Shown: positions 8,292 through 17,856, counted from the first letter of the stretch. The stretch is 58,412 bases of DNA from Nostoc sp. JL34 (GCF_017114945.1 NZ_JABXKQ010000162.1:1-58412), one strand, 5' to 3'. The notes: generated by a model from the letters alone, not told the origin. A program made the numbers and translations.

Positions 8292-9695
8292 ATGATTGGC
8301 GAAATATTAAGCGATCGCTACGAAGTTCAGCAGCTATTAGGAAAAAAAGCAGGGAGGCGGACGCTATTAGCTCGTGATTTGCAAACTCAGGAATTAGTCG
8401 TTATCAAGTTACTCTCTTTTAGTAGTGACTTTGAGTGGGATTCACTCAAGCTGTTTGAGCGGGAAGCCGAAACTTTAAAAAACCTAGCACATCCCTTAAT
8501 TCCTCGCTATTTAAAGTATTTTGAGGTAAATTTACCAACCATCAAAGGATTTGCTCTAGTACAAACTTATATCCCTGCACAAACTTTAGAGCAATGTTTA
8601 CAAACTGGGCGGACTTTTACCGAAGCTGAAGTCAAACAGATAGCCAAAGCACTTTTAGAGATTCTCGTTTACCTACATGAACTACATCCGCCTGTAATTC
8701 ACCGTGATATTAAGCCTAGCAATATTTTATTGGGAGAGCGTTCTGGAAATAGTGTCGGTCAAGTTTATTTAGTAGATTTTGGCTCAGTGCAAACTGTTTT
8801 GGCTAGCGAAACCGGGACAAGAACCGTGGTCGGAACTTATGGTTATATGCCACCAGAGCAATTTGGCGGACGCACTGTTGCAGCATCTGACCTTTATAGT
8901 TTAGGCGCAACCTTAATTTATTTAGTGACGGGGACTCACCCAGCTGATTTACCCCAAAAGGATTTTCGTATTCAGTTTGAACAAGTGGCTAATCTCAGTC
9001 CCAGCTTTAGCAATTGGTTAAAGTGGATGATTGAACCTAGTTTAGAACGGCGTTTGAGTTCTGCGAGTGCTGCACTGGCAGCTTTAGAGAAACCACAACC
9101 AACAAACTTGCCTACTTTTGTTGTTGGCAAACCAGATGGGAGTAAGATTCAACTAACCAGAAATGGGGATTCTCTAGAAATTATCGTTCCATCGGCTGGT
9201 TTTGATCCATCAATAATATTCACAGGTTTATTTGCGATCGTCTGGAATTCATTTATCTTATTTTGGACAATTGGCGCTCTCTCGGCCCCTTTTCCTGTCA
9301 ACATCCCCTTTGCCTTGTTCTCACTTCCTTTTTGGGGTGCTGGCTTGATGATGGTGTATAAATTTTTATTTCATTTATTTGGACGCATCTGCTTACGCCT
9401 GAATCCCGAACAAATTGCCCTAACCTGGGAGTTGTTTACTTGGAAATTTTATCGTCCCCGTGCATCGTCAAGACAAAGTATTAATAAGTTAGTTTACATT
9501 CCCAAACATTTTACTAAAGACTCTGAAGGTACTAGAATTGCCGTTCCCGCCCAATTGGATATTTGGGTAGGAGTAAAAAAATATCAGCTTGGTGGTATTG
9601 GTGGTGCGATTAAATCTGAAGCGGAATTGGAATGGCTAGCTCATGAATTAAGCGATTGGTTAGGTTTGCCAATTACCAATCCAATTAGAAGTTAG
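8292..9695 (+). CDS. Membrane-associated Ser/Thr protein kinase
   Basis: This 467-residue protein has an N-terminal Hanks-type kinase domain (about residues 8-265). The ATP-binding lysine lies in VVIKLL (residue 39), the catalytic loop is HRDIKPSN (D139), the Mg-binding motif is DFG at 162-164, and GTYGYMPPEQ marks the activation segment. The glycine-rich loop is atypical (LLGKKAGRRT). Two hydrophobic segments between about residues 303 and 362 should anchor it in the membrane, followed by a C-terminal region of about 100 residues without a recognisable sensor domain. It is divergent from cbiT (94 bases). The substrate is unknown. Confidence 0.9.
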   Translation: MIGEILSDRYEVQQLLGKKAGRRTLLARDLQTQELVVIKLLSFSSDFEWDSLKLFEREAETLKNLAHPLIPRYLKYFEVNLPTIKGFALVQTYIPAQTLEQCLQTGRTFTEAEVKQIAKALLEILVYLHELHPPVIHRDIKPSNILLGERSGNSVGQVYLVDFGSVQTVLASETGTRTVVGTYGYMPPEQFGGRTVAASDLYSLGATLIYLVTGTHPADLPQKDFRIQFEQVANLSPSFSNWLKWMIEPSLERRLSSASAALAALEKPQPTNLPTFVVGKPDGSKIQLTRNGDSLEIIVPSAGFDPSIIFTGLFAIVWNSFILFWTIGALSAPFPVNIPFALFSLPFWGAGLMMVYKFLFHLFGRICLRLNPEQIALTWELFTWKFYRPRASSRQSINKLVYIPKHFTKDSEGTRIAVPAQLDIWVGVKKYQLGGIGGAIKSEAELEWLAHELSDWLGLPITNPIRS

Positions 9696-9963
9696 TTGCG
9701 CTCACCATCGCTTTGTTCAAGGTGTCCAGTTCTGTCTTGAACATACTCGACTTCAAAAATAATAGGAATTGTTCCACGGTTTCTCTGTCCTAACGCGAAA
9801 TTCCTAGCGTAATTTTCTCAGCTTTATTTTCTGGAACATGTTTCTATTGATTTTATTTATACCCTATTTCTGCAAGAGGGTCGAGCGCTTATTAATGGCC
9901 AACTGATCAGATTTGAGCCATCAATGTTTATATTTAATTACAGATCCCTTAGAGGAAATTTAT

Positions 9964-10131
9964 ATGTTTGGACTGGGATGGCCAGAAATAGCTGTAATTA
10001 CCATAGTCGCTGTTCTAATTTTTGGCCCAAAAAAAATTCCCGAATTGGGAACCGCACTGGGCAAAACCCTACGAGGTTTTAAGGAGGAGATGAAAACTCC
10101 CAGTGAGGAAACCAATCAGGAAGAAAAATAA
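9964..10131 (+). CDS. tatA: Twin-arginine translocase subunit TatA/E
   Basis: This 55-residue protein has the TatA layout: an N-terminal membrane helix (GLGWPEIAVITIVAVLIF), the FGPKKIPELG hinge, an amphipathic helix (GTALGKTLRGFKEEM) and a short acidic/basic tail. TatA oligomers form the pore that exports folded proteins bearing RR signal peptides. The start ATG at 9964 follows AGAGG at suitable spacing; an in-frame TTG at 9913 would add 17 non-conserved residues and was not used. No tatC is in the window. Confidence 0.95.
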   Translation: MFGLGWPEIAVITIVAVLIFGPKKIPELGTALGKTLRGFKEEMKTPSEETNQEEK

Positions 10132-10150
10132 TCATAAAAGGAGTCGAATA

Positions 10151-10311
10151 CAGGAGTCAGGAGTCAGGAGAAATGCACTCACGAAAAGATGCATTTTTAA
10201 TATTGAGAAATTTCTGAATATAGTTTTTCCCATAAGGGGAGACGCTTGCAGCAATGAGTCATACGCCCATTGCACAGAAGTAATTCTGACTCCTGATTCC
10301 TGATTCTTGAC
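10151..10311. repeat. Inverted pair of CAGGAGT heptamer arrays
   Basis: CAGGAGTCAGGAGTCAGGAG (10151-10170) is matched in reverse by CTGACTCCTGATTCCTGATTC (10286-10306), ending at the cphA stop codon. The pair separates convergent tatA and cphA and can form a stem around a loop of about 115 bases. It is an STRR-type element. Confidence 0.75.
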
Positions 10312-13016
10312 TACAGTAAGGTATTAACAACAGAAGAAGGTGTGATCCCATTTTGGGAATCGATGACAGTAGTGCCGGGATTTTGTTGGTGTGTCTCTTC
10401 CTTCGCTAAACCACGCAGCTTAATTAACTTAATAGCTCGAGTGACGCTTTCTGGCAAAATGACCACCAGACTGTTATCAGGAGCCATGTCTAAGCCTTTA
10501 TTTATCGCTTGGGTTTCATCCAGAATTGATTCATAGCGGCTATCAGGCTTAACTTGGGTGATGCCTTGAATAATCAACTGGGCGGCTGAACCCCGTAGGC
10601 GTCCCCGTGTATCATCGTCTTCTTTGATGATGATGTAATCAAAAATTTGTGCTGCTAATTTGCCCAAAGTAACAAAGTCTTCGTCGCGGCGATCGCCTGG
10701 CCCACCAATTACGCCAATCCGTTGTCCTGTAGTCCAGTTTCGCACAAAGGAACCTACAGCTTCGTAACTGGCAGCGTTATGGGCATAGTCTACCAAAGCG
10801 TGGTAGTTGCCTAAATTAAATAAATTCATCCGTCCCGGCGTTTGACTAACTGAGGCCCGGAAGGTCTTCAAACCAGCACGAATCTGCTCAATGGTGACGT
10901 TTTGCACGAATGCTGCCAAACTTGCAGCTAAAGCGTTGGCAATCATAAACGGCGCCCGGCCGCCCATTGTTAAGGGTATCTGTTCTGCTCTTTCTATCCG
11001 GTGTGTCCAATCACCTTTAACGATGGACAAATAGCCATTTTCATATACGGCCGCTACTCCGCCCTTTTGGATGTGCTTCCGCACTAGTTCCGAATCGGGG
11101 TTCATGGTGAAGTAAGCAATATTAGCCTTAGTTTTTTCTGACATGGCGGCGACGCGGCGATCGTCGGCATTAAGTACCGCATAGCCATCAGGGAATACAG
11201 CTTCTGCTACTACACTTTTGAGGTTAGCTAACTGCTCAATGGTATCTATATCGCCTATTCCTAAGTGGTCGGAGGCTACATTCAATACCACGCCAACATT
11301 TGCGGCTTCAAAGCCCAATCCAGAGCGAAGAATGCCACCGCGAGCCGTTTCCAGTACAGCTACTTCCACTGTGGGATCTTGGAGAATAACATGGGCACTT
11401 TGAGGACCTGTGTTATCACCAGCTTCGACTAAGTAATCACCGATATATGTCCCATCAGTGGTAGTATAGCCTACTACTTTACCAGTCTGTTTATAAATAT
11501 GTGCTAGTAGTCGAGTAGTGGTAGTTTTGCCATTAGTACCCGTGACACTGAGGATTGGAATTTGGCTAGATTGCTCGTTGGGGAATAGCATATCCATCAC
11601 TGCGCCAGCGACGTTGCGGGGGATGCCCACACTTGGGGCAACGTGCATCCGAAAGCCGGGAGCAGCGTTAACTTCGACAATCACGCCATCCACTTCCCGC
11701 AGCGGACGGCTAATATCCGTGGTGACAATATCGAGTCCGGCGATATCCAAACCGATAATCTTGACTACTCGTTGTGCCAACCAAAGATTTTCTGGGTGAA
11801 TTTCATCGGTACGGTCTACAGCACTACCACCTGTACTCAAGTTTGCCGTTGCTCTGAGATAACAAAGCGTTCCCTTGGGTGGCACGCTATTTAGGATATA
11901 GCCTTGCCTTTCTAGCAACTGGTAACTGGTGCGGTCTAGTTCAATCTTGGTCAGGACGTTATCATGTCCTTCACCGCGATTTGGGTCAAGGTTTGTTTCT
12001 TCAATCAGTTCGGCAATGGTGGATCTGCCGTTGCCAATGACATGAGCCGGCACACGTTCAGCTACTGCTACTACTTTGCCATTTACCACTAGTACCCTGT
12101 GGTCGCGCCCAACGTAATATCGTTCGACAATAATTGACCGGGAAACCTGTCTGGCAGCTTCGTATCCGGCTTCAGCTTCTTCCCAAGTTCTGATATCAAT
12201 AGTGATTCCACGTCCATGATTACCATCCAGGGGCTTGATGACGATGGGATAGCCGCCAACGAATTCAATGGCTTGTTCCAAATCGTCTAAGAAGTTGATT
12301 ACTGTACCTCTGGGGACTGGCGCACCAGCGGCAGCGAGGATGCGTTTAGTGGCTTCTTTATCGCAAGCTAGTTCTACGCCTAGAATGCTGGTGTTGTCAG
12401 TCATTGTAGCCTGCATCCGCTTCTGGTTCACGCCGTAGCCTAGCTGAATCAAAAAGCGGGCTTCCAGAGACATCCAGGGAATACCTCTTTTTTCTGCTTC
12501 TTTGACGATCGCTTCAGTCGAAGGGCCTAAGGAAGCATCACGGGTGAAGTCTTTCAGGTCTTGGATATCTTGCTCTAGTTCTGCTTTGGGATAACGGCCT
12601 CGATCAACGATACTCTGGCACAGCCGCACTGCGGCTCGTCCAGCGTAGCGTCCCGCTTCCTCATTCAGGTACTCGAACACTACTTGGTAAATTCCGGGTG
12701 TGGCAGTTTCGCGGGTACGACCAAAGCCGACATGCATACCAGCTAATTCCTGGAGTTCTAGCGCTACATGTTCCACGATGTGGCCGATCATAGTGCCTTC
12801 TTTGACTCGCATCAGAAAACCACCACGACAGCCAGGCGAACAATAGTGACCCTCCAGACTCGGCAGCGCCTCAACTAATCCTTCATAAAAGCCAGGGATT
12901 TCATTCGAGGGCGTCTCGCCAAGGGTTTCTAAATCGAGGCGCATGACGATCAGTTTGTGGCGTCGAATGCTCCAATAGTTTGGGCCGCGTAAGGTCTGGA
13001 TCTTGAGGATTCTCAT
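10311..13016 (-). CDS. cphA: Cyanophycin synthetase
   Basis: This protein of about 901 residues polymerises aspartate and arginine into multi-L-arginyl-poly-L-aspartate, the nitrogen and carbon reserve of cyanobacteria. It shows the N-terminal cyanophycin-specific domain (MRILKIQTLRGPNYWSIRRH), a central ATP-grasp domain (about residues 210-480, with YPIVIKPLDGNHGRGI) and a C-terminal Mur-ligase-like domain with the P-loop GTNGKTTTT near residue 491. I chose ATG 13016 because MRILKIQTLRGPNYWS is the usual N terminus; the open frame extends ten residues further. It lies 375 bases downstream of cphB on the same strand, a common cph arrangement in Nostoc. Confidence 0.97.
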   Translation of the reverse strand: MRILKIQTLRGPNYWSIRRHKLIVMRLDLETLGETPSNEIPGFYEGLVEALPSLEGHYCSPGCRGGFLMRVKEGTMIGHIVEHVALELQELAGMHVGFGRTRETATPGIYQVVFEYLNEEAGRYAGRAAVRLCQSIVDRGRYPKAELEQDIQDLKDFTRDASLGPSTEAIVKEAEKRGIPWMSLEARFLIQLGYGVNQKRMQATMTDNTSILGVELACDKEATKRILAAAGAPVPRGTVINFLDDLEQAIEFVGGYPIVIKPLDGNHGRGITIDIRTWEEAEAGYEAARQVSRSIIVERYYVGRDHRVLVVNGKVVAVAERVPAHVIGNGRSTIAELIEETNLDPNRGEGHDNVLTKIELDRTSYQLLERQGYILNSVPPKGTLCYLRATANLSTGGSAVDRTDEIHPENLWLAQRVVKIIGLDIAGLDIVTTDISRPLREVDGVIVEVNAAPGFRMHVAPSVGIPRNVAGAVMDMLFPNEQSSQIPILSVTGTNGKTTTTRLLAHIYKQTGKVVGYTTTDGTYIGDYLVEAGDNTGPQSAHVILQDPTVEVAVLETARGGILRSGLGFEAANVGVVLNVASDHLGIGDIDTIEQLANLKSVVAEAVFPDGYAVLNADDRRVAAMSEKTKANIAYFTMNPDSELVRKHIQKGGVAAVYENGYLSIVKGDWTHRIERAEQIPLTMGGRAPFMIANALAASLAAFVQNVTIEQIRAGLKTFRASVSQTPGRMNLFNLGNYHALVDYAHNAASYEAVGSFVRNWTTGQRIGVIGGPGDRRDEDFVTLGKLAAQIFDYIIIKEDDDTRGRLRGSAAQLIIQGITQVKPDSRYESILDETQAINKGLDMAPDNSLVVILPESVTRAIKLIKLRGLAKEETHQQNPGTTVIDSQNGITPSSVVNTLL

Positions 13017-13391
13017 GGGAATAGGTAGATGGAGATTCGGAACCAAAATTCTAGTTTCTTACTGGAATTGACCGCTAAACTGTTCATTGCAAACAGTTTT
13101 TTCTTTTTACATGGTATTCTTATCATTTTTCTACGGTAAGAAATAAATGTGCGGTCAAATGATTTTGGATTTTAGATTTATGATTTTGGATTAAAAGAGA
13201 CTATCAGAGGACTTGGCTCTCTTAATTTTAGATTGACGATAGCGTAGCTAAACCGAGTCACTGAGCGTCTTTTTCATTGGTCTCGTCCACTTTCTTGTGG
13301 TATGTACCAAAAAGCTCTTTTAATCTAAAATCCAAAATCCAAAACCTAAAATTTGCGGTCAACTCAGTGTAACCTCAGATACTCTATCCCG
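13017..13391. other. cphB-cphA spacer with large imperfect inverted repeat
   Basis: This 375-base spacer has no gene. GATTTTGGATTTTAGATT (about 13161-13178) and TTGGATTAAAAGAG (13186-13199) are matched in reverse by CTCTTTTAATCTAAAATCC (about 13315-13333) and AAAATCCAAAA, giving an imperfect inverted repeat of about 190 bases. The octamer GCGGTCAA occurs at about 13151 and 13354 and in reverse (TTGACCGC) near 13064. I looked for an NtcA-type GTA-N8-TAC site upstream of cphA and did not find one. Confidence 0.5.
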
Positions 13392-14255
13392 TCAGCTGGA
13401 GATTCGGTGTACAGCAGGCAATACAGTCCGCTGGTACAAGTGGAAGCGATCGCCGTAGCTGAGGATATGGAGACGTAAATTATGCACGGTTAACGGTTCA
13501 TTAGCACCGACATGGGGTTCGTTGGTGTGGGTGAGTTCAGTGGGATCAACAATGGTGACACTGCCTTTGCCCATAACTTGTAACCAACCATCGCGTTCAA
13601 ATACAGCACAAGTATCTTCGTCAATGCCAATACCTAAGCGATCAGGATGAGCTGAGATCGCACTAATCAGTCGCCCCATCCGATTACGGTTGTGAAAGTG
13701 TTGGTCAACGATAACTTCAGGAATAAATCCCAAACCCGTTGCCATATCTACTAGGGAACGATTGGGCGACTCTCCACTACCGCCGCCAGCAATCATATGA
13801 TGCCCCATCACTGCCGCTCCTGCACTGGTGCCTGCTAACGTAAGTTGCCCCGCCCTCACCCGCTGCCGAATAATTTCCATTGCTGGCGTATCTGCCAATA
13901 CGCCACAGAGACGCAGCTGGTCTCCTCCTGTCAAAAATACCCCACTACAGGCTTCTAAGGATGCTTTGATCTGGGAGGCTTCACACTGTTCCCGTTCCCG
14001 GATGTCTAAAATCTCTACCTTCTGGGCACCCATTTCTTCAAAAATGCGAATATACCGACCACCGATGATAGCGGGTTCGCGAGAGGCAGATGGAATAATT
14101 GTAATATAAGCCTTACTAGCACCGGCACGTCCAAAAAAAGTTCGTAGGATTTCGCGCCCATGAACTTTATCTTCTGCGCCTCCGATAACCAGAACGGCGG
14201 TTTTAGTTGCTTGGGGTGTCCTCATTTCTAGCGATTTAGCTTGTAATTGCGGCAT
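13392..14255 (-). CDS. cphB: Cyanophycinase
   Basis: This 287-residue serine hydrolase of the peptidase S51 family cleaves cyanophycin to beta-Asp-Arg dipeptides. It shows the nucleophile elbow GTSAGA (Ser144), the LTGGDQLRL motif near residues 108-116, the VLVIGGAEDK start of the fold, and DQHFHNRNRMGRL further on. It precedes cphA on the same strand, so synthesis and breakdown are linked genetically. A clear ribosome-binding site (AGGAG, 8 bases before ATG) supports the start. Confidence 0.96.
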   Translation of the reverse strand: MPQLQAKSLEMRTPQATKTAVLVIGGAEDKVHGREILRTFFGRAGASKAYITIIPSASREPAIIGGRYIRIFEEMGAQKVEILDIREREQCEASQIKASLEACSGVFLTGGDQLRLCGVLADTPAMEIIRQRVRAGQLTLAGTSAGAAVMGHHMIAGGGSGESPNRSLVDMATGLGFIPEVIVDQHFHNRNRMGRLISAISAHPDRLGIGIDEDTCAVFERDGWLQVMGKGSVTIVDPTELTHTNEPHVGANEPLTVHNLRLHILSYGDRFHLYQRTVLPAVHRISS

Positions 14256-14792
14256 TGTGTTTCTCCTGTCAACAACTTTCAGGTGAATTTAACAAGGTTC
14301 AGAAGCAGTCATGATTTTTGCGCTTTACTTCTTTGAGAGGACACTTTTTGGAAGTTTGGAACTGGATCAGCTACTCTCCAAATTCTCGCTTAACGCTCGC
14401 GTTGCCTCAGTCTAAACGTGTCGTTCTTATTCCTCAAAGCCAGCGTCTTGTTGTTCACCTGTCCACTTGCAGCAGGGCGAAATAGTCTTTGGGGGCTAGA
14501 TTCCCACTCTAGGGTTGGGGACGAGCAGTTAAGACTACGCTTTTTTCTGAGGCTAGCTCGATGCATCCTGGAAGTTGTTAACTTGATATGATTATTAATT
14601 TAAATGTAGTTGTGACAACATTTAAACATAAATTAAGTAATTAGAAAAACTTTTGCTCCCATCTAAAATCCAAGAGGTCTGGTAGTTTTAGATACTATTG
14701 ATAAAGTTTAACTGGAGTTTGACCCGACCTTGGCTTGCTGGTGTTTGCTAGACATTCAAATTTAAGATTAGTGTCCTCGAATACGAATAACT
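14256..14792. other. Long spacer upstream of trmD, candidate structured RNA
   Basis: This 537-base stretch lies between the divergent cphB and trmD genes. No protein gene could be supported. Its only striking feature is the nested hairpin at 14477-14546 (separate entry). A small palindrome AACGCTCGCGTT occurs near 14390-14405. The remainder carries no recognisable riboswitch, tRNA or repeat array. Confidence 0.4.
14477..14546 (+). ncRNA. Nested hairpin followed by T6, possible RNA 3' end
   Basis: TAGTCTT (14483-14489) pairs with AAGACTA (14531-14537), extended outward by GCG (14477-14479) with CGC (14538-14540). Inside it CTAGA (14496-14500) pairs with TCTAG (14508-14512). Six T residues follow at once at 14541-14546, as expected of a plus-strand intrinsic terminator or the 3' end of a small RNA. 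No Rfam family was recognised by eye. It could also be the end of a decayed mobile element. Confidence 0.35.
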
Positions 14793-15494
14793 GTGCGCTT
14801 TGATATAGTTACGCTTTTTCCTGACTGTTTTAACTCTGTTCTCAATTCTGGGCTGCTAGGTAAAGCCTTAGCCAAACAGATTGCCGAAGTGCATCTGATT
14901 AACCCACGGGAATTTACCACTGACAAGCACCGAAAGGTAGATGATGAACCCTACGGCGGCGGTGTTGGGATGCTAATGAAGCCAGAACCTATTTTTAGCG
15001 CTGTGGAGTCGCTGCCAATTCTACCCCGAAGAGAAATAATTTTGATGAGTCCACAGGGTCAAACAATTAATCAACCTCTTTTAAAAGAATTGGCGATAAA
15101 TTATGACCAGTTAGTAGTTATTTGCGGGCATTACGAAGGAGTAGATGAGAGGGTGCTACATTTGGTAACTCGTGAAGTATCTTTAGGCGATTTTATTCTC
15201 ACCGGCGGGGAAATTCCAGCAATGGCTTTGATTAATGGTGTAGTGCGGTTAATACCAGGAACTGTAGCCAAAACGGAGTCTCTCACAGCAGAAAGTTTTG
15301 AGGAAGGGTTGTTGGACTATCCCCAATATACTCGTCCTGCTAATTTTCGCGGCTTGAAAGTGCCTGAAGTCTTGCTCAGTGGGAATCACGCAGCGATCGC
15401 CCAATGGCGTTACGAACAACAAATTCAAAAAACCCGCGATCGCCGCCCCGATCTGTTGGAGAAATGGGAGCAGGGGGAGAATAATAATTCCTAA
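14793..15494 (+). CDS. trmD: tRNA (guanine-N1)-methyltransferase
   Basis: This 233-residue SPOUT-class enzyme makes m1G37 next to the anticodon and thereby prevents +1 frameshifting. Motifs seen are MRFDIVTLFPDCF, DDEPYGGGVGMLMKPEP, VICGHYEGVDERV and the knot segment SLGDFILTGGEIPA. The start codon is GTG at 14793. It is followed by ispF about 30 bases downstream on the same strand and is the first gene of a run of plus-strand genes. Confidence 0.97.
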   Translation: MRFDIVTLFPDCFNSVLNSGLLGKALAKQIAEVHLINPREFTTDKHRKVDDEPYGGGVGMLMKPEPIFSAVESLPILPRREIILMSPQGQTINQPLLKELAINYDQLVVICGHYEGVDERVLHLVTREVSLGDFILTGGEIPAMALINGVVRLIPGTVAKTESLTAESFEEGLLDYPQYTRPANFRGLKVPEVLLSGNHAAIAQWRYEQQIQKTRDRRPDLLEKWEQGENNNS

Positions 15495-15523
15495 CTCCTG
15501 ACAAATGACAAATGACAAATAAC
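15495..15523. repeat. Short heptamer array (ACAAATG)
   Basis: Three to four units of (TG)ACAAATGACAAATGAC fill the 31-base trmD-ispF gap, an STRR short enough that read-through between the two genes remains likely. Confidence 0.7.
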
Positions 15524-15525
15524 TA

Positions 15526-16011
15526 ATGACTAAAATTCGTATTGGTAACGGCTACGATATTCACCAACTGGTGAGCGATCGCGCTTTAATTTTAGGTGGA
15601 ATTCAAATTCCCCATGAACTGGGTTTATTAGGTCACAGTGACGCTGATGTGCTGACTCACGCAATTATGGATGCCATGCTTGGGGCATTATCTTTGGGGG
15701 ATATTGGTTATTATTTTCCCCCTAGCGATCCCCAATGGGCGGGAGCAGATAGTTTAGTACTATTAACTCAAGTACATCAACTGATTCGGGAGCAAGGGTG
15801 GCAAATCGGAAATATTGACTCGGTGGTAGTAGCAGAACGTCCAAAATTAAAACCGCATATTCACAATATGCGCGACAAACTAGCATCAGTTTTAGAATTA
15901 CAAGCGAATCAAATTGGCATCAAAGCTACTACTAACGAAAAATTAGGCCCCGTTGGACGTGAAGAAGGAATATGTGCTTATGCTGTCGTCTTACTAGTTG
16001 CTTCAGAGTAA
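15526..16011 (+). CDS. ispF: 2-C-methyl-D-erythritol 2,4-cyclodiphosphate synthase
   Basis: This 161-residue enzyme of the MEP isoprenoid pathway cyclises CDP-ME 2-phosphate. The metal-binding start GNGYDIHQL and the signature GHSDADVLTHAIMDAMLGA are present, as is the C-terminal KATTNEKLGPVGREEGI. It probably functions as a trimer, as known for the family. It is likely co-transcribed with trmD. Confidence 0.97.
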   Translation: MTKIRIGNGYDIHQLVSDRALILGGIQIPHELGLLGHSDADVLTHAIMDAMLGALSLGDIGYYFPPSDPQWAGADSLVLLTQVHQLIREQGWQIGNIDSVVVAERPKLKPHIHNMRDKLASVLELQANQIGIKATTNEKLGPVGREEGICAYAVVLLVASE

Positions 16012-16074
16012 TTTTTGTTTTAGTCTCTGAAAAAGATATTGAAGACTAATTAGGATGGAAATAAATTTGAGATT

Positions 16075-17856
16075 ATGAAATTTTTTAGAAAAATATTTCT
16101 GGCAATTCAACATTTTTTGTTGCCAATAATTTTGACTTCAGCAACAGCACTTATACTTGCCGCCTGCAACCCAACTAACTTTAAAAGTGCCGCAGCTCAA
16201 GTACCGCAATTAGTAAGTAGTATTCTCAGTGATCCCAAAACCTTTAACTACCCTCTCAGTCAAGAGTCTCCCAATGTTTTTCCTTTAATTTACGAGGGGT
16301 TAATCACCCAAAATCCGATAACTGCGAAAGTCGAGCCAGCATTAGCGGAATCCTGGCAAATTTCCGATGATAAATTAAAGATTGTTTTTACCCTCCGAGA
16401 AGGGTTGAAATGGTCTGATGGTCAACCGCTAACAGTAGATGATGTAGTATTTACCTACAACGATATTTACCTTAACGAAGCAATTCCTACAGATGTGAGA
16501 GACAGCTTGAGGATTGGTGAAAGTAGGAAACTGCCCACTGTGCGAAAAGTGGACGAACGTCGAGTTGAGTTTAGCGTACCGGAACCCTTTAGACCTTTCC
16601 TACTAAGTACAGGTTCGCCAATTTTACCCAGCCATATATTGCAAAAATCGATAAAAACGAAAGACCAAAATGGCAGTCCAACCTTTCTGACAAAATGGGG
16701 TGTAGATACTCCTCCCGATGAAATTATTGTCAACGGCCCTTACAAAATAGAGCGCTACGATACCAGTCAGCGTGTGGTCTTCCGCCGCAACCCCCATTAC
16801 TGGCGCAAGGATGCTCAAGGCAATTCCCAGCCTTATATTGAACGGGTAATTTGGGAAATTGTGGAATCAACAGATACCTCCTTGCTGCAATTTCGTTCTG
16901 GGGGGTTAGATACTGTGGGAGTGTCCCCAGATTACTTTTCTTTGCTAAAGGTGCAAGAAAAGCAGGGTAATTTCAACATTTATAATGGTGGACCAACGTC
17001 CGCTACATCGTTTGTTTGGTTCAATCTCAACAAAGGTAAAAGGAACGGAAAGCCACTGGTTGATCCAGTTAAATCTCGGTGGTTTAATAATGTGCAATTT
17101 CGGCAGGCTATAGCTTATGCAATTGACCGCCAAACGATGATTAATAACACTTTTCGCGGCTTGGGTGTAGCACAAAATTCCCCGATTTCTGTGCAAAGCC
17201 CCTATTACCTTTCTCCTAAAGAGGGGTTAAAAGTTTATGATTACAATCAGCAAAAAGCGAAGGATTTACTCCTAAAAGCAGGATTTAAGTACAACAACAA
17301 TCAGTTAGTAGATTCTCAAGGAAATCGTGTCCGTTTCTCTTTGCTTACCAATGCTGGAAATAAAATCCGTGAGGCAATGGGATCGCAGATTAAACAGGAC
17401 TTGAGCAAAATCGGCATTCAAGTTGATTTCACTCCGTTGGCATGGAATACTTTTACTGACAAAGTTTCTAATTCACTGGATTGGGAAGCTTCTTTGATGG
17501 GTCTGACCGGTGGATTAGAACCGAATGATGGTGCTAATGTCTGGGCACCTGAAGGCGGATTGCACATGTTTAACCAGAAACCACAAGCAGGACAAAAGCC
17601 GATTCAGGGTTGGGAGGTTGCTCCTTGGGAAGCGGAAATAGGGAATCTTTACATTCAAGCTGCACGAGAATTAGACGAAGCTAAAGTTAAAGCGATTTAT
17701 GCCCAAACACAGCAGATTACCCAGGAAAATTTACCTTTTATTTACCTGGTTAATCCTTATTCATTGTCAGCGGTGCGTAATCGTTTTGAAGGCATTAAAT
17801 TCTCTGCCCTTGGCGGCGCATTCTGGAATATTGAACAAATCAAAATAAAGGATTAG
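16075..17856 (+). CDS. ABC-type peptide/nickel solute-binding lipoprotein (family 5)
   Basis: This 593-residue protein has a hydrophobic signal and a lipobox LILAAC with the lipidated cysteine at residue 31, so it should be anchored in the periplasm. The SBP_bac_5 family features include LAESWQISDDKLKIVFTLREGLKWSDGQPLTVDDVVFTYND, in the order normal for oligopeptide-, dipeptide- or nickel-binding proteins, and FRQAIAYAIDRQTMI in the middle. No permease or ATPase gene is adjacent, so it must work with a transporter encoded elsewhere or in another role. The ligand cannot be deduced. Confidence 0.9.
   Translation: MKFFRKIFLAIQHFLLPIILTSATALILAACNPTNFKSAAAQVPQLVSSILSDPKTFNYPLSQESPNVFPLIYEGLITQNPITAKVEPALAESWQISDDKLKIVFTLREGLKWSDGQPLTVDDVVFTYNDIYLNEAIPTDVRDSLRIGESRKLPTVRKVDERRVEFSVPEPFRPFLLSTGSPILPSHILQKSIKTKDQNGSPTFLTKWGVDTPPDEIIVNGPYKIERYDTSQRVVFRRNPHYWRKDAQGNSQPYIERVIWEIVESTDTSLLQFRSGGLDTVGVSPDYFSLLKVQEKQGNFNIYNGGPTSATSFVWFNLNKGKRNGKPLVDPVKSRWFNNVQFRQAIAYAIDRQTMINNTFRGLGVAQNSPISVQSPYYLSPKEGLKVYDYNQQKAKDLLLKAGFKYNNNQLVDSQGNRVRFSLLTNAGNKIREAMGSQIKQDLSKIGIQVDFTPLAWNTFTDKVSNSLDWEASLMGLTGGLEPNDGANVWAPEGGLHMFNQKPQAGQKPIQGWEVAPWEAEIGNLYIQAARELDEAKVKAIYAQTQQITQENLPFIYLVNPYSLSAVRNRFEGIKFSALGGAFWNIEQIKIKD

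Noticed and set aside
10103..10303. 66-residue frame after tatA
   Set aside because: It reads through the CAGGAGT repeat array and overlaps the end of tatA; spurious.
13017..13391. NtcA site upstream of cphA
   Set aside because: No GTA-N8-TAC with proper spacing was found; the closest GTA...TAC pair has a 15-base gap.
14300..14545. Minus-strand frame in the cphB-trmD spacer as a possible transposase end
   Set aside because: A run of about 50 codons without stop exists, but no transposase motif could be recognised.
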